DNA of 64,000 nt from NCBI RefSeq assembly GCF_005217615.1, contig NZ_SZNK01000001.1, forward strand, positions 184,001-248,000, given 5' to 3'. This document shows, one piece after another, positions 50,684-60,879 of the stretch (positions within the stretch are counted from its first letter, which is position 1; the number at the start of each line of letters is the position of its first letter). A model generated the notes under the pieces. It made no database searches. It was given only the letters and a program-made list of their open reading frames with translations, and was not told the DNA's origin. The stretch comes from Brevibacillus antibioticus. Its GTDB lineage: Bacteria > Bacillota > Bacilli > Brevibacillales > Brevibacillaceae. Both the position numbers and the translations under genes were made by a program.

Positions 50684-52033
50684 TTAACGCTGCATGCGGC
50701 GTAACACATCCATTAACACGTCAATCCCTTGCTCAATCACTGCTTCCTTGGCATAGGACACATTCAGCTTCAACATATTTTCTTGAGGAAAGCCCATCAA
50801 GTAATTTTTGTCAGTAGCATCCACAAGGATCGAGCGTTTTTTGAGCTGGTTAATAACAGCAGGGACCGGGGTGGAATCGTTCAAAACAATGTGCGTATGA
50901 ATCCCCGGATATGCAAGGGGCTGAAAGGTGAACAGATGCTCTTCATTCGCCGAGAAATGGTTCAAGGACGTCATCAGCAGGTTGGATCGCCGGTGATAGG
51001 AACTGCGTATCTTTTGCTTGTGGCGCTCGAACATTCCGCTTTTTAGGTAAATTTCCAACGCAGCTTGAGATAACATGGAGCTGTCAATATCCATGAGTCG
51101 TTTGTGTTGGTTGAAGGAATCCTTAAGCGCGTCAGGTAAAACAGCTACACCCAGACGGAGCCCGGGAAAAATAATTTTGGAATAGCTTTTTACATAAATC
51201 GTGCGAGAAAAGCGGTCATAGGTAAAGAGGGGATCGGCTTTGCTGTCATGCTCAAGGTCTGCCATGTAATCGTCTTCCACGAGATAGACGTCGTACTGCT
51301 GAGCAAGCTCCACAATGCGCTGTTTATCCTTTCGGCTGTACGACGTACCGAGCGGGCTATGATAGCGAGGCATTGTATAGAAAAACTTGATTTCTCCCGT
51401 TCGGAAAATAGACTCCAGCTCTTCTAAATCGATCCCTTGGGCAGTGCGCTTGATCCCCACGACAGGATGCTTGCGTACTTGCAAGCTGTCAATGAAAAGG
51501 TGGTAGCTGGGCTGCTCAATCAGAATCGTTTCTTTCCCATTTGGAAAAGGAAGACTGCACAGCAGGGTTAGAGCTTGTTGGACACCGGAGGTAATGAAAA
51601 TATTGCCTGGGTCCGTAAAAACCTGATGGTTCCCAAGTAGCTTGGCGACGACAGCAATGAGCGATGGCAAGCCTTGCGTGGTTCCGTAAATGAAAAGATC
51701 GTTTTTATAGGTTTCAATCGCTTTATTGATGCAGTGTTGAAAGTCGATATAAGGAAAGAGGTCAGGATCGGGAGCAGAGGTCGCAAAATCGATTATCGAC
51801 GTATCTGCGGGTTGTATCTTCCTTTGCTTTTTCACGACGTAGTAGCCACTTCGGTCGACCGAGTAGATAAGATGACGCTTTTCCAGCTCATCCAAGGTGC
51901 GGATAACGGTACTTTTGCTGCATTGGTAGCGAGAGGCGAGCTCCCGAATGGAGGGAAGTCGGTCTCCGTCTCGATAGGAGAGGCTTTCAATCAACGTTTC
52001 GAGTTCATTTTGAAGCTGCAAATATTTGTGCAT
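50684..52033 (-). CDS. MocR/GntR-type regulator with aminotransferase domain
   Basis: 449 residues. N-terminal GntR winged helix (about 10-68: YRDGDRLPSIRELASRYQCSKSTVIRTLDEL). The rest is a class I aminotransferase-like domain: TSGVQQALTLLC, QPSYHLF, MPRYHSPLGTSYS, VEDDYMADL and YVKSYSKIIFPGLRLG with the PLP lysine in SYSK. MocR proteins sense an amine or PLP. Divergent from an EamA transporter gene, which it may control. Confidence 0.9.
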   Translation of the reverse strand: MHKYLQLQNELETLIESLSYRDGDRLPSIRELASRYQCSKSTVIRTLDELEKRHLIYSVDRSGYYVVKKQRKIQPADTSIIDFATSAPDPDLFPYIDFQHCINKAIETYKNDLFIYGTTQGLPSLIAVVAKLLGNHQVFTDPGNIFITSGVQQALTLLCSLPFPNGKETILIEQPSYHLFIDSLQVRKHPVVGIKRTAQGIDLEELESIFRTGEIKFFYTMPRYHSPLGTSYSRKDKQRIVELAQQYDVYLVEDDYMADLEHDSKADPLFTYDRFSRTIYVKSYSKIIFPGLRLGVAVLPDALKDSFNQHKRLMDIDSSMLSQAALEIYLKSGMFERHKQKIRSSYHRRSNLLMTSLNHFSANEEHLFTFQPLAYPGIHTHIVLNDSTPVPAVINQLKKRSILVDATDKNYLMGFPQENMLKLNVSYAKEAVIEQGIDVLMDVLRRMQR

Positions 52034-52126
52034 TCCAAAAACATTCCCTTACCGCTGAATTTGTATCGGTACAGTTACTCCTTTTTTGCATTGTAGCACG
52101 ATTGATCCCCCATTACTATTAACCTA

Positions 52127-52138
52127 AGACGGCCGTCT
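52127..52138. promoter_or_regulatory. Perfect 12-bp palindrome in the mocR/eamA intergenic region
   Basis: AGACGGCCGTCT is fully self-complementary, 33 bases upstream of the EamA start and in the region where a MocR operator would be expected. Function inferred from position only. Confidence 0.4.
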
Positions 52139-52170
52139 GTAAAAAGTCACCAGTAGGAGAGATAGATACG

Positions 52171-53121
52171 ATGAAAGACCAACAAAAAGCGATTCTTGCG
52201 GCATTACTGAACGCAGGGATTACCGGCTTGTCGTTTTTGTTTTTGAAAATGGCACTCGCTGTAACCAACCCAGTTGATACTTTGGCACACCGTTTTACCG
52301 TGGCATTTATCGTTGCTTCTATCCCGATCGTGTTTGGGTGGATCAAGCTGTCCATCAAACCAAAAGACATGCTTACGATTATACCGCTCGCCATGCTGTA
52401 CCCCATTCTGTTCTTTACCCTTCAGGCGTTTGGACTGGTGTATACCACTTCGTCTGAGGCGGGGATTATTCAAGCAACCGTTCCGATTTTTACCATGATC
52501 ATGGCGGCATTCTTTTTGGGAGAGTCTTCTACGTGGCTGCAAAAGCTGTCCACGCTTTTATCCGTAGGAGGTGTCGTGTACATTTTTGCAATGAAGGGGA
52601 TGGGTGTAAGCTCAAGCTCAGGGAGCAGTATCGGTACCATTCTCATCCTGTTATCCGCGTTTTCTTTGGCGGGGTATAGTGTTCTGGCGAGGAAAATGAC
52701 AAAGTCCTTTCATTATATAGACATGACGTATATGGTGGCGTTACTCGGATTTTTGTTTTTTAACGGCTGGTCAGTCATTCGCCATAGTGCAGAGGGGACT
52801 TTATCGAACTATTTTGCCCCTTTCGCCAGCTCGGCATTTATCATCTCGATTGTATTTTTGGGGATACTGTCCTCGCTCATGACGTCCTTTATGACCAACT
52901 TTGCCTTGTCCAAGATGGAGGCATCCAAACTCAGCGTGTTTAACAATTTGTCTACGTTGGTTACGATCGTGGCAGGCGTTATCTTTTTGCAGGAACAACT
53001 GGCATACTACCATCTTATTGGCGCAGTAATGATTATTTTCGGGGTGATTGGGACGAATTTCCTAGGGGCAAAATTAAAAAAACAAAAGCACACGCCTCAA
53101 TCGAAATCCACATCTGTGTGA
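52171..53121 (+). CDS. EamA-family (DMT) transporter
   Basis: 316 residues after TAGGAGAG. Ten predicted membrane helices in two EamA repeats: AALLNAGITGLSFLFLKMAL opens the first and GTILILLSAFSLAGYSVLARK the second. TSSEAGIIQATVPIFTMIMAAFFLGE is the typical helix 3-4 block. Probably exports a metabolite or amino acid-like compound; the divergent MocR regulator suggests an amino or B6-related substrate, but this is inference. Confidence 0.88.
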   Translation: MKDQQKAILAALLNAGITGLSFLFLKMALAVTNPVDTLAHRFTVAFIVASIPIVFGWIKLSIKPKDMLTIIPLAMLYPILFFTLQAFGLVYTTSSEAGIIQATVPIFTMIMAAFFLGESSTWLQKLSTLLSVGGVVYIFAMKGMGVSSSSGSSIGTILILLSAFSLAGYSVLARKMTKSFHYIDMTYMVALLGFLFFNGWSVIRHSAEGTLSNYFAPFASSAFIISIVFLGILSSLMTSFMTNFALSKMEASKLSVFNNLSTLVTIVAGVIFLQEQLAYYHLIGAVMIIFGVIGTNFLGAKLKKQKHTPQSKSTSV

Positions 53122-53145
53122 GAAAAGATAGAAAGGATACGTAGC

Positions 53146-53182
53146 AGAGCGAATGTTTATTCATTGGCTCTGTTTGTTTTTG
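53146..53182 (+). terminator. Terminator after the EamA gene
   Basis: CAGAGCGAATG pairs with CATTGGCTCTG around a TTTATT loop, followed by TTTGTTTTT. Confidence 0.75.
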
Positions 53183-53205
53183 TGGAGGAATCGTTCGTGA
53201 AACTG

Positions 53206-53234
53206 TTTACAAATCGTATCATACACGATATAGT
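53206..53234 (+). promoter_or_regulatory. Sigma-A-type promoter for potABCD
   Basis: TTTACA (53206-53211), 17-bp spacer, TATAGT (53229-53234), 43 bases upstream of the potA start. Confidence 0.65.
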
Positions 53235-53276
53235 TACCTAGATTGTGAGTATAATGACATATGGTGAGATGACGGA

Positions 53277-54263
53277 ATGAAAAAAATTATACATCTGGAT
53301 TCAATTGAAAAGAGATTTGCAGATACTGTCGTCGTCCCCTCTTTTTCTCTCTCCATCGAAGAAGGGGAGTTTTTGACGTTACTCGGCCCCAGTGGCTGTG
53401 GGAAAACGACACTGTTGCGAATGATTGCTGGCTTTGAGCAGCCAACGACCGGGGAAATTTTCCTAGACGAAAAGCCCCTCAGCCATGTGCCGCCATATCA
53501 ACGCGATATGAACATGGTGTTCCAGCAATATGCTTTGTTTCCACACATGACCGTGGAGCAAAACATCCTGTTTGGTTTGAAAATGAAAAAAGTGAACGCA
53601 GCTGAACAACAAAAGCGTTTGGAGGAAGTACTTCAGTACGTCCAACTGACAGAATTGCGGAAACGTACGCCAAAGCAGCTATCTGGCGGACAACAGCAAC
53701 GCGTAGCAATCGCACGGGCGATTATTAACAACCCACGCGTTTTGCTTCTGGACGAGCCATTAGGTGCACTAGACTACCAATTGCGAAAAAGCTTGCAGCT
53801 TGAACTGAAAAACTTGCAGAAGAACCTAGGGATAACGTTCATTTACGTCACCCATGACCAAGAAGAAGCGATGGCAATGTCCGATCGAATCGCGGTCATG
53901 AACAAGGGACGAATTGAACAAATTGCTTCTCCAGCAGAGATTTACAACTCCCCGCAAACCTTGTTTGTGGCTACCTTTATTGGGGAAAACAACATTTTTC
54001 GGGAAAACGGAACGAATGCAGCGGTACGTCCGGAAAAGATCAAGTTGTACCCGGTTGACTCCGACAAGGACAAGCACAAGAAGCTGGGCACCATTGCTGA
54101 CGCGGTGTTCCTCGGCAATTTGCGCAAGGTATTTATCCGCCTCGAAGGGCAGGATATGACCGTAATGGCACACCAGTACGCAGGTGACGGTCTGGACTGG
54201 CAGGTGGGAGATCAAGTGGCCATTGGCTGGGCACAGACGGACGAGGTGATTCTTCCTTGTTAA
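53277..54263 (+). CDS. potA: Spermidine/putrescine ABC transporter ATPase
   Basis: 328 residues. ABC ATPase with Walker [10 protein letters not shown] (about 38-46), Q-loop [12 protein letters not shown], signature [14 protein letters not shown] (about 138-151), Walker [13 protein letters not shown] and switch His in VTHDQEEA. The C-terminal TOBE-like region ([23 protein letters not shown]) is typical of PotA. It is the first gene of potABCD and overlaps potB by 7 bases. Confidence 0.93.
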   Translation: MKKIIHLDSIEKRFADTVVVPSFSLSIEEGEFLTLLGPSGCGKTTLLRMIAGFEQPTTGEIFLDEKPLSHVPPYQRDMNMVFQQYALFPHMTVEQNILFGLKMKKVNAAEQQKRLEEVLQYVQLTELRKRTPKQLSGGQQQRVAIARAIINNPRVLLLDEPLGALDYQLRKSLQLELKNLQKNLGITFIYVTHDQEEAMAMSDRIAVMNKGRIEQIASPAEIYNSPQTLFVATFIGENNIFRENGTNAAVRPEKIKLYPVDSDKDKHKKLGTIADAVFLGNLRKVFIRLEGQDMTVMAHQYAGDGLDWQVGDQVAIGWAQTDEVILPC

Positions 54264-55111
54264 ACAAGAAGCCGGTAAAACTGCTCGCGCTTCCCGCCCT
54301 TTTGTGGATGGGTGCGCTTTTCGTCCTGCCTATGCTTATGATTGCCATCCTGTCTTTTCTCAAAAGAGGCACGTACGGGCAAGTTGTCTATGAGTTTACG
54401 CTGAACAATTACATCCGTATTTTCGATCCGCTGTATGGCCAAATTTTTGGGGATACGCTGGTCGTAGCGGTTTTAACAACGGTATTTTCGATTTTGTGCG
54501 GCTATCCGTTAGCGTATTACATTTCACGACTGGAAAAATCGACTCAGCAAATATGGCTTTTGCTCGTGATGATTCCGTTTTGGATCAACTTCTTGGTCCG
54601 TTCCTATGCGTGGGTAATCATCCTGCGTTCGCAAGGCGTAATCAACACGTTCCTGCAATCGCTGGGCATTATTTCGGAGCCGCTGCCGCTTCTGTACAAT
54701 TCAGGTTCTGTCCTGCTCGGGATGGTGTACACACTCATGCCGTTCATGGTCCTGCCGATTTATGTGTCACTGGAGCAGATGGATCGTCGCAAGCTGGAAG
54801 CAGCGTATGATCTGGGCGCAACACCTTGGAAAGCTTTTTGGCACGTGACTCTGCCGATGACCAAGACAGGTGTCGTCACTGGGTCGATCCTCGTATTTGT
54901 TTCTTCCATCGGGATGTTCGTCGTTCCGGATGTCATGGGAGGAGCGAAATCGGCTCTGATCGGAAACGTCATTCAAAATCAGTTTTTGTCTGCGCGTGAC
55001 TGGCCGTTCGGTTCTGCCTTGTCCATCGTGCTGATGCTATTGTCCATGCTGTTGATTCTTCTTTATTTCCGCGCTACCAAAGCGAGTGAGACAAAGGAGG
55101 AATCGGCATGA
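54257..55111 (+). CDS. potB: Spermidine/putrescine ABC transporter permease
   Basis: TTG start at 54257 overlapping the potA stop, with GAGGTGATT upstream. 284 residues, six membrane helices. The EAA loop LEAAYDLGATPWKAFWHVTLPMTKTG (about 177-202) binds PotA. Pairs with PotC to form the membrane channel for polyamine import. Confidence 0.92.
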   Translation: MLNKKPVKLLALPALLWMGALFVLPMLMIAILSFLKRGTYGQVVYEFTLNNYIRIFDPLYGQIFGDTLVVAVLTTVFSILCGYPLAYYISRLEKSTQQIWLLLVMIPFWINFLVRSYAWVIILRSQGVINTFLQSLGIISEPLPLLYNSGSVLLGMVYTLMPFMVLPIYVSLEQMDRRKLEAAYDLGATPWKAFWHVTLPMTKTGVVTGSILVFVSSIGMFVVPDVMGGAKSALIGNVIQNQFLSARDWPFGSALSIVLMLLSMLLILLYFRATKASETKEESA

Positions 55112-55905
55112 AAACATTACGTCGAAACGCACTATCTGGATACTCGTGGCTGATGCTCGTCTTTTTGTATCTGCCAATCTTGATCCTTGTCCTTTATTCG
55201 TTCAATGATTCACGGATCAACGCTACGTGGACTGGTTTTACGTGGAAGTGGTACGTTTCTTTGTTTGAAAACAGGCAGGTCATGCAAGCGCTGATGAACA
55301 GTATGACGATTGGGGTTATCAGCAGCGTCATTGCAACCGTATTGGGTACGGCTGCTGCTCTGGCGGTCAAGCACTATTCCCTGCGTTGGAGCAATATCTT
55401 CAACGGGCTGATGTATTTGCCGATCGTCATCCCGGAGATCATGATGGGGTTGGCTATGCTCGTGCTGTTTAGCCAGGTACATATGGAGCTGGGGAAAGTG
55501 ACCCTGATCCTGGCGCATGTTACGTTTAGCATGCCGTATGTAATGGTCATTATCTCTGGTCGTTTGGCTGATATGGGCAAAGAACTGGAAGAAGCGTCTC
55601 AAGATTTGGGAGCAACTCCATGGGAGACATTGCGCTATGTGACGCTGCCACTGATCATGCCAGGGATCATCGCAGGCTTCCTGATGGCGTTTACCCTGTC
55701 GCTGGACGATTTCATTATTTCGTTCTTCGTGGCTGGTCCGAATTCGACCACATTGCCACTCTACATTTATGGGTTGGTAAAACGAGGCGTCTCGCCAGAA
55801 GTGAATGCACTCTCGACACTTTTGATCGTGAGTACTGTGCTGCTGGTTGTGGTGGCAGAGATTTTCCGCCGTAAAGACTCGAAAAATAATCAATCTATCT
55901 TTTAG
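55108..55905 (+). CDS. potC: Spermidine/putrescine ABC transporter permease
   Basis: 265 residues; ATG overlaps the potB stop, with GGAGGAATCGGC upstream. Six membrane helices. The EAA loop LEEASQDLGATPWETLRYVTLPLIMPGI lies at about 155-182, and SLDDFIISFFVAGPNSTTLPLYIY is typical of PotC. Confidence 0.92.
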   Translation: MKTLRRNALSGYSWLMLVFLYLPILILVLYSFNDSRINATWTGFTWKWYVSLFENRQVMQALMNSMTIGVISSVIATVLGTAAALAVKHYSLRWSNIFNGLMYLPIVIPEIMMGLAMLVLFSQVHMELGKVTLILAHVTFSMPYVMVIISGRLADMGKELEEASQDLGATPWETLRYVTLPLIMPGIIAGFLMAFTLSLDDFIISFFVAGPNSTTLPLYIYGLVKRGVSPEVNALSTLLIVSTVLLVVVAEIFRRKDSKNNQSIF

Positions 55906-55966
55906 AACCATCATGGAGTTTTCATAAAGGTAATCCTATAACTGATTTGGAGGTTGAGAGGAAAAA

Positions 55967-57022
55967 ATGAAACGTTTCAAGTCCTTGATGATCGGCGCTT
56001 TGACCGCCGTACTTGCGGTGACTGCTGTAGGTTGCTCATCGTCATCTAAGCAAGAGCAACAAGTATTGAATATTTATAGCTGGGCAGACAACTTCGACCA
56101 AGACGTCATCAAAGATTTTGAGCAAAAATTCAACGTCAAGGTTAACTATGATGTATACGGCAGCAACGAAGAAATGCTGGCAAAAGTTCAAGCAGGTGCA
56201 TCCGGCTACGACCTGATTCAACCTTCCGACTACATGGTAGGCACCATGATTCAGCTGGGTCTGCTGGAAGAGTTGAACAAAGCCAACATCCCGAACATGG
56301 GCAATATCGTGTCTACGTTCAAGACACCTCCTTATGACAAAGAAAACAAGTATTCACTCGTATATACATGGGGCATTACCGGGATCGCGTACAACAAGAA
56401 ATATGTAAAAGAAACTCCGACAAGCTGGAATGATCTGTGGAATGAAGCTTACAAGGGCCGTGTCATCATGCTGAACGACCCGCGTGAGGTTATGGGAATG
56501 GCACTGATCAAAAATGGCTTCTCCAATAGCACGACGAACAAAGATGAATTAGAAAAGTCCTTTGCTGATTTGAAAAAGGTAGTACCGAATGTTGTTGCTT
56601 TTGATACAGACAACATCAAGCAAAAGATGATTGCGGAAGAAGCATGGGTCGGAATGGTTTGGTCCGGTGACGCCGCTTTCATTCACGCGCAAAATCCAGA
56701 TGTTGATTACGTCATTCCGAAAGAGGGCGCAACGATCTGGGCAGATACGCTGGCAATTCCAAAAGGCGCTAAAAACAAGGAAATGGCTGAGAAGTTCATC
56801 AACTACCTGATGGATCCAGAAGTCAGTGTGAAAAACTACGAATCGATTGGCTACAGCAATCCGAACGAAAAAGCATACCCACTGCATAGTGAAGAATATC
56901 GTTCCAACAAGATGGTCTTCTTGGATACAGCAGACATTGGCCGTGCGGAGTGGCTGGTGGATGTAGGAGAAACCTTGCAGCAGTACGACCGTTACTGGAC
57001 TGAAATGAAGAGCGGCAGATAA
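55967..57022 (+). CDS. potD: Polyamine-binding lipoprotein
   Basis: 351 residues; TTGGAGGTTGAGAGG precedes the ATG. Lipoprotein signal with lipobox AVGC near Cys23. PotD family features: VLNIYSWADNFDQDVIKDFEQKF, YDLIQPSDYMVGTMIQLGLLE, YKGRVIMLNDPREVMGMAL, VGMVWSGDA. Extracellular receptor for spermidine or putrescine, last gene of the operon and followed by a terminator. Confidence 0.93.
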   Translation: MKRFKSLMIGALTAVLAVTAVGCSSSSKQEQQVLNIYSWADNFDQDVIKDFEQKFNVKVNYDVYGSNEEMLAKVQAGASGYDLIQPSDYMVGTMIQLGLLEELNKANIPNMGNIVSTFKTPPYDKENKYSLVYTWGITGIAYNKKYVKETPTSWNDLWNEAYKGRVIMLNDPREVMGMALIKNGFSNSTTNKDELEKSFADLKKVVPNVVAFDTDNIKQKMIAEEAWVGMVWSGDAAFIHAQNPDVDYVIPKEGATIWADTLAIPKGAKNKEMAEKFINYLMDPEVSVKNYESIGYSNPNEKAYPLHSEEYRSNKMVFLDTADIGRAEWLVDVGETLQQYDRYWTEMKSGR

Positions 57023-57035
57023 ATAGTGGTGAACG

Positions 57036-57068
57036 AACCGAGATGGAGTATTTCCGTCTCGGTTTTTT
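57036..57068 (+). terminator. Terminator after potD
   Basis: AACCGAGATGGA pairs with TCCGTCTCGGTT, followed by TTTTTC. Confidence 0.88.
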
Positions 57069-57135
57069 CTTTGGGAATAGACCGAGAGCTTTGGAAAAAT
57101 AATAAGGGAACACCATATATTGGGGTAAACATAAG

Positions 57136-58611
57136 ATGACAACCAACATGATTTCTGAATCCGTTAGCGAGACGCGAGAAAAATTATGGGATCACATGCG
57201 AAATCCGCGAATGGTGTTTCGTAACCTTTCGTGTGGAACCAATAGCTTGTTACTCGCCTACTTACCCTATCTAGTTGATACGGTTATTCTCCAGCAGGTG
57301 TTGCTTCCCTATTTCGAAAGGTTACCTGAGGAAAAGCTCGTTCCTGATACGATTTTGGGGAATGTTCCTGTTGCTCATGTCACCAAAGCCATGGATTACA
57401 GCCAAGTAAGCGATTATCTCGTAAGGGGATGGATTTATCTTCAAATAGAAGGAATGGCGAACGGGCTTCTTCTCTACGTAGCAAAATTACCGAGTCGTTC
57501 TTTGGGAGAGGCTCAGGTCGAAACCCAGATTTTCGGTCCCCAGGTTGCTTTTACCGAAGAATTGGAGACCAACTTAGGGGTCCTACAGGGATATCTGTCG
57601 ACTGATTTGCTTACCAACGTGTCGATTACGATTGGGAAACGTAGCATGACGAATGTGGAAGTATGTTACATGGAGGACCTGGCTGCTCCTGAAAATGTTC
57701 AAACCGTCATTCAGCGTATACGTGATCTAGATATAGACGGCGTAATTGACAGCGGAAAATTGGTTCAACTGATTGACGACAATACGTTCTCTATTTTCCC
57801 GCAGCTAATCCTAACAGAACGACCTGATCATGTAAGTGAAGCCCTGTTGGAAGGAAAGGTTGTCGTGTTTGTGGAGGGGAGTCCGTTTGCTATCGTCGGT
57901 CCCAGTTCCTTCGTAGACTTTTTCAAGTCCAATGAAGATCTCTATATCCGATGGCAAATGGCTTCCTTCATACGATTGTTACGTTTCTCAGCCCTTTTTG
58001 TCTCCTTGTTTTTTACAGCTACTTATGTGGCTGCACTTACGTTCCATTATGAAATGATTCCATCTGCTCTCCTCGTATCGCTAGTAAAGTCTCGTTCCAA
58101 GGTACCTTTTCCCCCGTTGTTTGAAGCTTTGCTACTTGAGATGATTATTGAATTCTTGCGGGAGGCTGGAGCAAGACTTCCTTTTAAAGTTGGGCAAACG
58201 ATAGGGATCGTTGGCGGTATCGTAATTGGACAGGCAGCCGTTGCAGCGGGTTTTACCAGTAACATCTTGATCATGATTGTGGCGCTCAGTGCATTAGCTT
58301 CCTTTACTTTTCCTTCCTACATGATGAGTACGGCAGTACGCATCCTCCGCTTTCCGATTATCCTGTTAGCTGGAATTTGGGGAGGTTTTGGTATTATGCT
58401 TGGCGCGTCTTTTCTATTGATACACATCCTGCGTCAATCAAGTCTGGGACGTCCGTTTTTTCTCCCCTTTTTTCCTTTTCGCTTGCAGGATTTTAAAAAC
58501 AGTCTGATCCGGTTTCCTTTTTACTCTCTCGGCAAGCGTCCGGTTATGACACGTTCTCCTGACGATACCCGTGTGTCTGATGAAGCAGGGAAAAAAAGAC
58601 CAGTTCAGTAG
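57136..58611 (+). CDS. Spore germination protein, GerA family A subunit
   Basis: 491 residues. N-terminal soluble GerAA-type domain (TREKLWDHMRNPRMVFRNL, FIVGYL-equivalent region) followed by four to five membrane helices. Conserved PFAIVGPSSFVDFFKSNEDLY near 255 and KVGQTIGIVGGIVIGQAAVAAGF near 355 are strong GerA-family signatures. With the two following genes it forms an inner-membrane germinant receptor of the spore. The gene order A-B-C is complete. Confidence 0.93.
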   Translation: MTTNMISESVSETREKLWDHMRNPRMVFRNLSCGTNSLLLAYLPYLVDTVILQQVLLPYFERLPEEKLVPDTILGNVPVAHVTKAMDYSQVSDYLVRGWIYLQIEGMANGLLLYVAKLPSRSLGEAQVETQIFGPQVAFTEELETNLGVLQGYLSTDLLTNVSITIGKRSMTNVEVCYMEDLAAPENVQTVIQRIRDLDIDGVIDSGKLVQLIDDNTFSIFPQLILTERPDHVSEALLEGKVVVFVEGSPFAIVGPSSFVDFFKSNEDLYIRWQMASFIRLLRFSALFVSLFFTATYVAALTFHYEMIPSALLVSLVKSRSKVPFPPLFEALLLEMIIEFLREAGARLPFKVGQTIGIVGGIVIGQAAVAAGFTSNILIMIVALSALASFTFPSYMMSTAVRILRFPIILLAGIWGGFGIMLGASFLLIHILRQSSLGRPFFLPFFPFRLQDFKNSLIRFPFYSLGKRPVMTRSPDDTRVSDEAGKKRPVQ

Positions 58612-58628
58612 TTAGGTGTTGAATGTGA

Positions 58629-59732
58629 ATGTCACTATCCACTTTTCGTCGGAATAGCCATATGGCTATCAGCGTCTCACTTGCGCTATTTATGGTTCAT
58701 AGCAATCAGGTTGGAATCGGCATAGCGGGTGTACAACGTTTTATATATGATAGGGTGCAACAAGACGCTTGGATTGCGGTCATAATAGCAGGCATTATGA
58801 CCCATATAGCCGCGTGGTTCATGCTAAAAATCTTAGCGAAATTCAAAGACATGGATTTGTATGACATTCATCAACGTGTGTTTGGAAAATGGCCGGCCCG
58901 CGTTCTTAATTTCATCTTTATCGTATATATCATGGGCTCTGCCTTAACGATTTTGAGAGGGTACATCGAGATCATTCAGTCATGGATGTTTCCAGAAGTG
59001 CCTTCCTGGATATTAAATGCCTCCTTGCTTTGCCTGGCCATTTATGGAGTGACGGGTGGCATTCGGGTGTTGGCTGGCATTAGCTTTTTTTCTGTCGGGC
59101 TGACGGTTTGGCAGTTACTGCTCTTGTTTTACCCCATGCAACACGCCGATTTTCATTTATTGCAGCCAGTCTTTCATCATGATCTTGTAGAGCTTATGGA
59201 CGGTGCGAAGAAGATGTCTTTTTCCATCATCGGATTTGAGATTATTTTGTTCATCTATCCGTTTGTGAAGGAAAAGGAATTGCTACCGCGATATGTACAT
59301 GGTGGGCTGTTTATGACCACCTTCTTGTATGTGGCAGTCATGCTGGTTACACTCTTGTACTTTCAAGGGGAACAGCTTCAGCATCTTATATGGGCAACGC
59401 TAATGATGATGAAAATTGTAGAGTTTCCGTTTTTGGAGCGTTTTGAGTTTGTGTCTATCTCACTGTGGATGCTCATTATGCTGGATAATTTGCTGATGAA
59501 CTTGTGGGTAGCCATGCGGGGGGTTCACCATATTAGTGGGGTCAAGGAAAGAATAGCACTTTTCGGGATTATTGGTGTCATGTTTTTTGCCAGCAACTTT
59601 TTGGAAACGCGTCAGTCGATTAATTTCATCACGGATATTTTTGGTGGAGTAGGTTTCTATATCATTTTTATTTATCCGATCGTGCTTTATATAGTGATTC
59701 GGCTGTTTCGGAAGGGAGCGGTCCGAACATGA
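58629..59732 (+). CDS. Spore germination protein, GerB family B subunit
   Basis: 367 residues, ten membrane helices of the amino acid permease-like GerAB family. HQRVFGKWPARVLNFIFIVYIMGSAL and the late MSFSIIGFEIILFIYPFVKEK block are typical. It probably binds the germinant within the membrane. Overlaps the next gene by 4 bases (ATGA). Confidence 0.92.
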   Translation: MSLSTFRRNSHMAISVSLALFMVHSNQVGIGIAGVQRFIYDRVQQDAWIAVIIAGIMTHIAAWFMLKILAKFKDMDLYDIHQRVFGKWPARVLNFIFIVYIMGSALTILRGYIEIIQSWMFPEVPSWILNASLLCLAIYGVTGGIRVLAGISFFSVGLTVWQLLLLFYPMQHADFHLLQPVFHHDLVELMDGAKKMSFSIIGFEIILFIYPFVKEKELLPRYVHGGLFMTTFLYVAVMLVTLLYFQGEQLQHLIWATLMMMKIVEFPFLERFEFVSISLWMLIMLDNLLMNLWVAMRGVHHISGVKERIALFGIIGVMFFASNFLETRQSINFITDIFGGVGFYIIFIYPIVLYIVIRLFRKGAVRT

Positions 59733-60832
59733 AAAGGTTACGGTTGCTTGTTCACTACTTATTAGTGGTCGTGTTGTTGAACGGCTGTGGGGAGCAGCAT
59801 GTATTAGAAAAATTGGGACTGGCCGTTGCAGTGGGGTACGATCTTAGTAAAGACGGACGGCTGTTAGGTACCACGGTCTTTTATCAAATTGACCCGGAGG
59901 CACGTGAGTTAGTCACTGTGATTTCGGGCACAGCGCATACAAGCAAAGGACTTACCGTTGCACAGAACAGGGAGTCTTCCAAAAAAATTGTAGGCGGTCA
60001 AATTCGCGTCGTGGTCTATCACGATGAGTTAGCGCGCAAAGGGATCCTTTCTCTTGTGGAAAACTTAACCCGTGATGCCTCCATAGGAAGCAATGTCTAT
60101 TTAACTGTAGCCAAAGGACGAGCGTATGATATTTTGACACATCGCTATCCAGAGAACAGTAATATCGGAATTTACCTGTATCAAGCCATACGACAGAACG
60201 TCGAAGGAGAGAATATGATCTCTTCAAAACTTCATGAGTTCATGAAAGATTATTATGCAGTCGGGAGAGATCCCGTGATGCCTTATATCGAAAGAGTAAA
60301 GAACGAATTGCATATTAATCAAATTGGTTTATTTCGAGATCAAAAACTGGTGGCGGAGATTACTTCAAGAGAGGGATTTTTCCTCAAGATATTACGGGAG
60401 CGTTACAATAAGGGAGAATTGGAAATAAACATTTCCCTTGATAAAAAGCGTCTTTTTACCGTCATTGAACATATCTCAAGCAAAAAGCAAATGAAAGTAC
60501 TGGATTTGGAAAAACCAAGATTTTCTGTGAAAGTCAATATGACAGCGCAAATTCAGGAAATGGCTGAAAAAATCGATTTATCAAAGCCTGAGCAGTTAAA
60601 AAAGGTACAAAAAGCAATCGAGCTGGCGGTGAAAAAAGAGACGGAGCATTTGCTGGAAAAGTTAAGAAAGCACGATGTAGACCCGGTAGGATTTGGGGAA
60701 ATCTACAATATAGCCAATCAAAAGAGTGGGAAAAAGAAATTGAGTAGAGATGAATGTCGGGAAATCATGAAAAGGGCGAAATTTGATGTAGATGTCGAGA
60801 TCAAGATTTTACGTACAGGCGTCATTGGGTAA
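59729..60832 (+). CDS. Spore germination lipoprotein, GerC family C subunit
   Basis: 367 residues. Lipobox LLNGC near Cys20. KLGLAVAVGYDLSKDG, GTAHTSKGLTVAQNRESSKKIVGGQIRVVVYHDELARKGI and a C-terminal DPVGFGEIYN..N..... region are GerAC-family features. Translationally coupled to the B subunit. Anchored on the outer face of the spore inner membrane and needed for receptor function. Confidence 0.92.
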   Translation: MKRLRLLVHYLLVVVLLNGCGEQHVLEKLGLAVAVGYDLSKDGRLLGTTVFYQIDPEARELVTVISGTAHTSKGLTVAQNRESSKKIVGGQIRVVVYHDELARKGILSLVENLTRDASIGSNVYLTVAKGRAYDILTHRYPENSNIGIYLYQAIRQNVEGENMISSKLHEFMKDYYAVGRDPVMPYIERVKNELHINQIGLFRDQKLVAEITSREGFFLKILRERYNKGELEINISLDKKRLFTVIEHISSKKQMKVLDLEKPRFSVKVNMTAQIQEMAEKIDLSKPEQLKKVQKAIELAVKKETEHLLEKLRKHDVDPVGFGEIYNIANQKSGKKKLSRDECREIMKRAKFDVDVEIKILRTGVIG

Positions 60833-60879
60833 TCGGTTCAAAAATACATAGACAAGCAACATCCCCGGGTGAGATAGTA

